Source: Anas platyrhynchos (taxonomy: Eukaryota > Chordata > Aves > Anseriformes > Anatidae). Taken from it: a DNA stretch of 64,000 nucleotides. Below are positions 57,547 through 64,000 of this stretch, in pieces (positions within the stretch are counted from its first letter, which is position 1; the number at the start of each line of letters is the position of its first letter). Made by a program: the position numbers and the translations under genes. Under the pieces are notes generated by a model. It was not told the origin of the DNA and did no database searches. It saw nothing but the letters and a program-made list of their open reading frames with translations. The DNA is taken from positions 55,760,001 to 55,824,000 of the forward strand of contig NC_092590.1 of NCBI RefSeq assembly GCF_047663525.1, written 5' to 3'.

Positions 57547-59466
57547 GTCTCTTCAAAATCCACTCAGCGCTTCTACTTTTTAACATTTCACACCCTCTGT
57601 CACTGGAAATGGGGCCACATTCTTTCCCAGTGAATAACACCACCAACAAAAGAAACTGAAATGTAGAGTGCTGCAGGCAGCTAAGGACCACCCTATGGTT
57701 TCAAAGACATAACACACCAGTCACTCATTTACAGGACAGCCTCCAGTTTCCCATTTATTTGGGGGCTAGGTAAAAAATGAGTGTCAGCCTGGACACGCCA
57801 AACTCATGCCAAATCCAAGTCACCAGGCCGAGGGAGTCAGATCATAACACAAGCTCCACTCCACCCTGCTCATGATATTCAGATCTGTATCTGTAACCAG
57901 ATTTAGCTCACACACAACTCAGGATGTTGCAATTTGGATGTGGGCCCATCTGTAATAGACAACCAAAAAAAAACAAAAAAAAAACAAAAACTGTTAATAC
58001 AACTAGCATGAAAACATGTTTAAGCTTTCTCCAAATAGATAATCAAACACTGAACTGTTTCAATTACTTGACTCTTCTTGTTTACACTCACAACAACCTG
58101 GAAGAAAGAACACAGTAACTTAACATTGAAAGAGGATTAATTCATTTCTTCCATGCACTTCTTCCAGTCCTGAGGTGTGATTTCTCCTACGCAGTGGTGA
58201 TGGTTAGGAGAGAACAATGGGCACTTTGAAAACAAAGAAGAATTTTATCTTCACATAATTTTTTGTTATGAACAGGACCATTTGCTACATACTAAAAATA
58301 AACTATATATACTACACAGTACTGAAGAGTAGAAATTGAAAATGGTTAAATACTTGTCAGAAAAACAAATCACAATTTTTCCCTCATCCATACATGTGTT
58401 AGCAGTTACTCTCCCCAGCAGCATTATGCAGTTCATGCCTCTGATGACTCCTGGTGAATCTTTTTGGACCCTCCTAATTGCTGCTTACACATCCACTTTT
58501 CAAAATCAGCAGTGATTAAAGGCACATACAAAGCAAATCTCTATCCGGATTATGTTTAAACCTATTATTAGAAATGAAGAGTAAGAGAAACAACATTTCT
58601 CTGTGTTAGGTTTGTTTAATTTACCTGTCAACAGTCTAAACAGTCAGGTTCTCCCTTTTGTGGCTGGCAGGCTGTATCACTCCCAAGGACAACTACAGCT
58701 GCTGTCACATACGTGTTCTTCCCCAGGTTCAGCAAGAAGACATTTACTAACCATGGGAGGCTCAAAACAGCAAGCAGGCATGCAGAAACAAAAACTCCCT
58801 ATATATTTTGATGCAGCTCTTCAGCTGACCTGGAACTCCCCTTCGTATGTAAACGGGAGAAAAAATCCACAACAATCTCTTTTTTAACTTTGGATTTTAC
58901 TCGTATGCTCTGATTCGTAAAAATATGGCAAGTTCTTTCATCTAGTTTCAGAGAAGACTTTTTGTAGCTTCCAAATATGCAAAGCCAAAATCAAACTAGA
59001 AAGGAGGTTGATATTAAGTAAATATTAACCGTAGGTGTAACTAGTTTTAAGATATGTAGGAGAGCATTTAATCGTATTGTTTGCAGAATTTGGCTTCTCC
59101 AGTTCAGCCTGAATTTGGCAACAGTGTACTTACTGATCATAAACAATGATATTTAAAATATACCTGCAATTCACTTGGGGCTATTTTTTTCACCTTCTCT
59201 CTCTCTACTTTTTTTTTTTCACTCACACGAATCTCCCTGATGCTCAGCCAGCTCCAGATTCTCTAGCACGTGTTCATCTCAATTCCTACCATTTCTCCTG
59301 CTCATTCATATGTTTTCTTGTGTTCCCACTTCTCATATCTGGCAATGGGCCATGGGAAAATCCTTTTAGAAAGGAAAACAAAGACAAACCCCAAAACTGC
59401 GGGTTGGTATAGCAGACTAAATATTACTGCAAATTAGCTTGAATTCAGGAAACTGTAAAGCTCTTT

Positions 59467-59488
59467 TTTTATTATTTATTTATTTATT
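59467..59488. repeat. (TTTA)n microsatellite
   Basis: Four to five TTTA units, slightly imperfect, in upstream intergenic DNA. Confidence 0.85.
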
Positions 59489-61889
59489 CATAGATTATGT
59501 CAGCACATGTGTTCTTATTTAGTCTTATTTCTTCCTTGCTACATGAAGCTACTTGCTTAGGGGGCTAAAGGACCTATTGCGAGTTACTACCTAATGTTTT
59601 CTTCCCCTATAAGTAATGTTCTGTTCTTAGTATATCCAGAATCTGTTCAATTTATCAACTTATTCTTCCATTTAAATCTTTTTTACTCTAAAGCTCTGTG
59701 AGAGAACATGCTCTTACAGTTTTTGAAGCAAGGATAGAAGCCTGACTAATTGAACCAAGGCAGTGTCATAACTCAATGATACTGAAAATTAATGAAGAAA
59801 CTGGTTCACTCAAGGTTTTTTCTCCATGTGCTGGATTACAGATGGCTGCTGAGCAGATCTTGAAGGAAGTTTAAAAAATATTGATCAAATATAAATCCCG
59901 TAATCAAAAAATGAGTACATATAAAGTAGCAGCTTAAAATGTTCACATGCCTGCTAAAAATCTTCGTCTGCCTTCTTAATACTGTCAGATAAAGGAGGCT
60001 GACAGTTTTAGCATGTGCTTAACTGAAAATATAAAAGACTAGGCATAAATACGCCATGTCTGGAAGATAAAAAGAATAGTACCAAGATATACTTAAGAAA
60101 GCAAGTGCTTATGCACTTCATACAGTGTAGTTACAGTATATTACACAGAGTACACACGAGCTGCCTTGTCAAATTCAGATAGGATATAAATAGTGCTATT
60201 AGATGTTGGTAAAATTGTAAGTGGATACATATCACTCTACTATACAAAAAGAATCTCTCTGCTGGCATTCAATATCATAATGTTCTGTGACCATATCATC
60301 GTGGACTTTCCAATATTCAGACACAGCAAATTTTTGGTTAGTAATGTTGCTACTGTGAGCACAACTTTTGTATTGCTAAGCATTCATGCCTGTCAAGACT
60401 ATGCTTTTCTCATTTCTGTGTTTTCTCTTGCCTTGTCTAACCTACTTCTGGCTTTGTCTGCTTAATAACCAGTATTTTGTCCTCTCCTTAGACACACATT
60501 CATGGTCCACTTTGTTAAATACCCATTCAGGCGCTGGCTCAGATAAACTCAGTCACCTTCTCTATTGACCAGTATTGCTGTTATTGAACACCATGCACCA
60601 GCACATTCGAGAAAACAAGAGCGTTCTTTTTACTCCAGACATCATCTGATATATTTTCCTCTTTCACCTCTGACCACACTATTTGGGACAAAAGTCATAC
60701 AGTTCTCATGTATTCTAGACAAGGGACCAGAAGGAAGAGATGTGTGAAAGAGCATATTGAGAATTAATTTTGTACTAAATGCATACATGCCGTGGTTCAC
60801 CACACATCCTGAATTTAGGAAAGTGTTCTTCCAGTGATGCTCGAAGCTCCATGCTGATGATCACTGTGTTGTCAGCGTGCTCCATTGTCATGCTGTCATA
60901 ACCTGCATGGATGCAAAAATCCCACGCATTAACCGAAGAAGCATTGTAAGGGTGAAATGACTGGTGCTGCAGAATTCACATATGCTATTGTATTTTGTAC
61001 ATTCAAATTGTTCTTTGCAAGGGTTTGAAATTCCAGCTTTTACATTCAGGTTCCCAAATGGTGTAGTGGCATACATGTGTAAGGTTTTAATGAACATTCC
61101 CTCAAGCTGTTCGCAGAACACATTGACTGAGCCATCATTAGCTGCTTTTCTAGCAGCATAAACCTATGTGATCAATACATTTCCTGACTTTGTTCAAAGG
61201 CAAATTGTAATGATTCTATTGCTTCAAGTCATACCCAAACACTTTGATGCTTCCCTGAGTATGATAAAAGCAACCCTTTTTTTAAGGCTCTGAAGAGTAC
61301 GCAACATATCATTCCATCATGATGAAGGGACCCCATCATTACATTACAGCTCTGAGATTTTGCATCCATTCATCAAATGTCTTTCTTTGACCATAATGGT
61401 AAATTCCCGATCTGTACTCATTTGTAAAGTTTCATATCATTCTTTTCTTTACTGCAAGCAGCAGGCATTGTACTTGCGAAAGAATGAGGAACAGCGGCAT
61501 TACAAATACAATCAATACTTCTCCTGAAGAAGCCTCTTAATCAGAACTTTAATACCACACATGTTCCCATTTTTAACACATCATAGAACGGTCCCCATCT
61601 AACTGGGGAAGAGTTCTTATCATCTCCCCTTAAGTGGGCAGCTGCTGTGGGCTAAATATATGACTAAACTTCCCCAGTTTTCTTGGTGGTATTTCATCTA
61701 GGAGTGGTCCCATGCACTCAGAAATTCCCCAAATCCATCTCGTTTTTCAAAAAATATCGAGCAAACAGAGAGCCATATGCTACTGTTGCAACTGCAGCTA
61801 ACTGCAGATTTCCTCATAACCTGGCTGGGGAAAAAATATAAATAAATCTGTGAAGGACTTTTCAGAACTGAAAAGCTGGATTTGCAATA

Positions 61890-62680
61890 GACTCCTTTTA
61901 AGTGACCATAGGCTGATGACTTAGTGCTCTTTGTCACAAATGCTCGTGCTGTGCAGCAAGTATCAGAGAGCCAATAAAAAGTTAATGAAAATACAAGCTA
62001 GTCTGGAATGTGCCATAAATAAAGTAACTATACTTAATTAATAAAAATAGAATATGAGCTAACTTTATGCTTAATGGTCTAGCTACAGAGACTGTTCGTG
62101 AATTCAATTACCTGGAATCAAATATATCCAATCAGAACCTGTCCAATAGAAACTGGAAAATGTTGAAAAATAGTTAATTCGGCCATGGCTTTCCTTATAT
62201 AAGCCTGAAAAAACATTTCACCTCAAAATGGAGAAAGACTCGACTGGTGAAATACTTAATTTTTTGCTGTAGCAATTCATGAATGTGAATCCTGGGAAAT
62301 TATTAATAGTGACAGGAAGAAAATTGAAGCTTTTGAGATGTGGTGCAAGCAAAGACTCTTGCATATCTCCTGGACAGAAAAGAAGATAAATGCTCATATT
62401 AAAGATATTATTGGAGAAAAGTAGACTTGGTTGTCAGAAATGAATCGGTCTGAATGTATGTGCTTTGGAGACATCAGGAGTAGAGATGGAAATAACCTTG
62501 AAAATGTAATTACGGAGTGAATGGTGACAAGTCATCATAATAGAGAACCGCTAGGAGGGAGGTGGATAGATGGCAGGCAGTAGATTGCTGTGACTTCAGG
62601 TAGTGAATGCCCAAAACTAGCAATGGATTGAGGAGGCTTCTAAAAATTCTCCTATGATATCACCAATATGCAGGTGCTGA
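61890..62680 (+). mobile_element. Degenerate non-CR1 LINE, reverse transcriptase C-terminal half (RTE/BovB-like)
   Basis: Conceptual translation with frame changes shows a reverse-transcriptase relic. ADDLVLF, the catalytic aspartate box, is at 61912-61932, with the preceding aromatic codon mutated to TAG. EFNYLESNIS follows at about 62100, then ECESW and RKKIEAFEMWCKQRLLHIS near 62290-62371, and WIDG at about 62563. This order (ADD box, YLGS-like, YGCESW-like, AFE-WC-RRLLRI-W, RWIDG) is typical of the thumb and C-terminal region of RTE/BovB-type LINEs. Many stops and frameshifts are present, so it is long dead. Both ends are diffuse. It is clearly different from CR1. Confidence 0.7.
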
Positions 62681-62689
62681 TAAATTGAT

Positions 62690-64000
62690 TTTACTTAACT
62701 TGCAAGCAAAGGAAACAACCACAATTGTTCTGTCAATACAGTATTTTATAAATTGCAAGTGTATTTGCAAGTATACGCTTTTTTACCCTCGCTTACCCAT
62801 CCCTGTTTTCTCTGAATGTGACTTTGTATCATGAAAGTCTGGTTGCAAGTAAAACTGCCCTTTCGGCAAGCGTGATTCAAAATAAGGGCAGTTTCAGACA
62901 CTGTAACAGAAAACTGTCCTTGAGAAAAACAGGTTTTTTTTTTTCTTCAATTAGACAGCTTATGGCTAGAAATCAGTTTGAAAGGAGAACACCACCCATA
63001 CAGTGGTCTCTGCCTTACTTCAGAAGGGGTGGTATTTCGTGAGCCCTCAGTGAGTCGTGGGACTCTCCCTTCTCTTTCCCAAGGAAGCCCTTTCTGTCTC
63101 CAGATTGTCTTAATGAGATAGCACGCACAAGTCTCCCTCCAAGCTTTTATGGATTTTACTTTGATTAAAGCAACTTGTTTCCAAAGCCATCTTTGTTGCA
63201 TTTATCACGTACAAGTGGAAGACTTTTCTTCCTAGCTTTGTTTTCTGCCTGGCCAATGTAGAACATGGAACACACTCGTTAAGTCCCCACAGTAAGGACA
63301 AAGCACCACTTCTTGGTATATCCCTAGATGAGAGTCATTTCACTACAAATAACCTCCACAATGGGATGCATTTTGGAGCTCTTTTGTTGTAGCAGCACAC
63401 ATTGCTTAGAAACCTACCTTTAACTCAGATGAGCTGAGCGTAACCTCCATTTTCAATTTACAGAAGATGTAAAAAGCACCAACTGCTATATAAAATGAGG
63501 TAGTTAAAACAATTAGATGCTGTTATCCAAGACATATTACACTGCAAAGTTTAATTAGAAACATCAAGGATTTTTCTGAAGACCCAATACAGCAAACTTG
63601 GAGGCTATAATTTTAATTGGAGGCACTGTGTGCAAATGCATACGTGAAAGAACAAACTGATAGACAAAGAGGAAAGAAGAACAGGAGCAAGGACTAATAC
63701 CAAAGTCAGAAAGCTATAGGAGAAACCTTCTGTGCAATACTGAGGACAAATAGATAAATAAATAAAATAAAATTCAAAGGCTCGTCATTTACTGAGTTCA
63801 TAGGAACTTGTGTATTGCAGGAAAAAAAAAAAAAGAAAAAAAAAAGTATCATGGAAAAAAATAAATAGGTTTTCACTAAAAAAAAATAATTAAAAAAAAA
63901 AAAAACATTCATAACTAGGAAGCAACCTGCCTGAAAGCAACCTGATAGATATTGAAATCTGGCTAAATACTAGAGCTGAAAGCAAGTAATGATGTTTTGT
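62690..64000. other. Intergenic, right edge of window
   Basis: This is AT-rich sequence after the LINE relic. There are several short A-runs near 63820-63905. No gene, hairpin or named repeat was recognised. Confidence 0.5.

Larger units (their letters stand above)
50451..61880. other. Intergenic region upstream of N4BP2
   Basis: The CpG shore stays GC-rich to about 51.65 kb, then the DNA becomes AT-rich. No conserved coding exon was recognised. In mammals PDS5A is the next gene in this direction, head to head with N4BP2; none of its exons is evident. Microsatellites and homopolymers are present (TG at 52221, GATTA at about 53137, AT at 53416, A-run at 57070, T-run at 57525). Confidence 0.6.

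Noticed and set aside
1..64000. Search for RHOH and PDS5A coding exons, tRNA genes, CRISPR arrays and bacterial-type systems
   Set aside because: No RHOH GTPase motifs, no PDS5A HEAT-repeat exons, no cloverleaf and no regularly spaced repeats were seen. The window is ordinary vertebrate DNA around one gene.

Overview
This is nuclear DNA from a vertebrate, most likely a bird of the chicken type. It has long introns with canonical GT/AG splice sites, one GC-rich CpG island, and several short, 5'-truncated CR1 LINE fragments with the typical avian CR1 3' tail. The only protein-coding gene I can support is N4BP2 (NEDD4-binding protein 2, also called B3BP), on the minus strand. It was identified from its protein features: an N-terminal CUE domain, a P-loop polynucleotide-kinase domain, a DUF1771 segment and a C-terminal Smr nuclease domain.

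Layout, left to right. Positions 1 to about 9,890 are intergenic DNA downstream of N4BP2, with no credible exon; they hold a CR1 tail, A-runs and a pair of small hairpins near 5.9 kb. From about 9,890 to 14,671 is a long 3' UTR ending at an AATAAA signal (minus strand, 9909-9914). Sixteen coding exons follow, read right to left from the start codon at 38051 to the stop at 14672. I placed both edges of each exon by splice consensus and reading phase. They join without a frame break into 5,298 bp, 1,765 residues plus stop, close to the roughly 1,770 residues of mammalian N4BP2. Positions 38168 to about 50,076 are a large 5' UTR intron. From about 49,560 to 50,450 is a CpG island that must hold the N4BP2 promoter and non-coding first exon. 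From 50,450 to 64,000 is upstream intergenic DNA with microsatellites and, at 61.9-62.7 kb, a decayed LINE of a type other than CR1.

How the gene product works: the CUE-type modules bind ubiquitin, the central P-loop domain phosphorylates 5' ends of nucleic acid, and the DUF1771-Smr tail carries nuclease-type activity (family knowledge). Every motif needed for these roles that I can recognise is intact, so the gene appears functional. In other vertebrates N4BP2 lies between PDS5A and RHOH; neither coding region is in this window.

No tRNA, rRNA, CRISPR array, intact transposon or prokaryote-type operon was seen. The most notable non-genic signals are the RTE-like LINE relic at 61.9-62.7 kb, a perfect spacer-free 36-bp palindrome in intron 5 (31635-31670) and the double hairpin at 5.9 kb. 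Within the protein, the large central exon carries a duplicated PEL...LG-WPV...QR motif and an additional CUE-like helix set.
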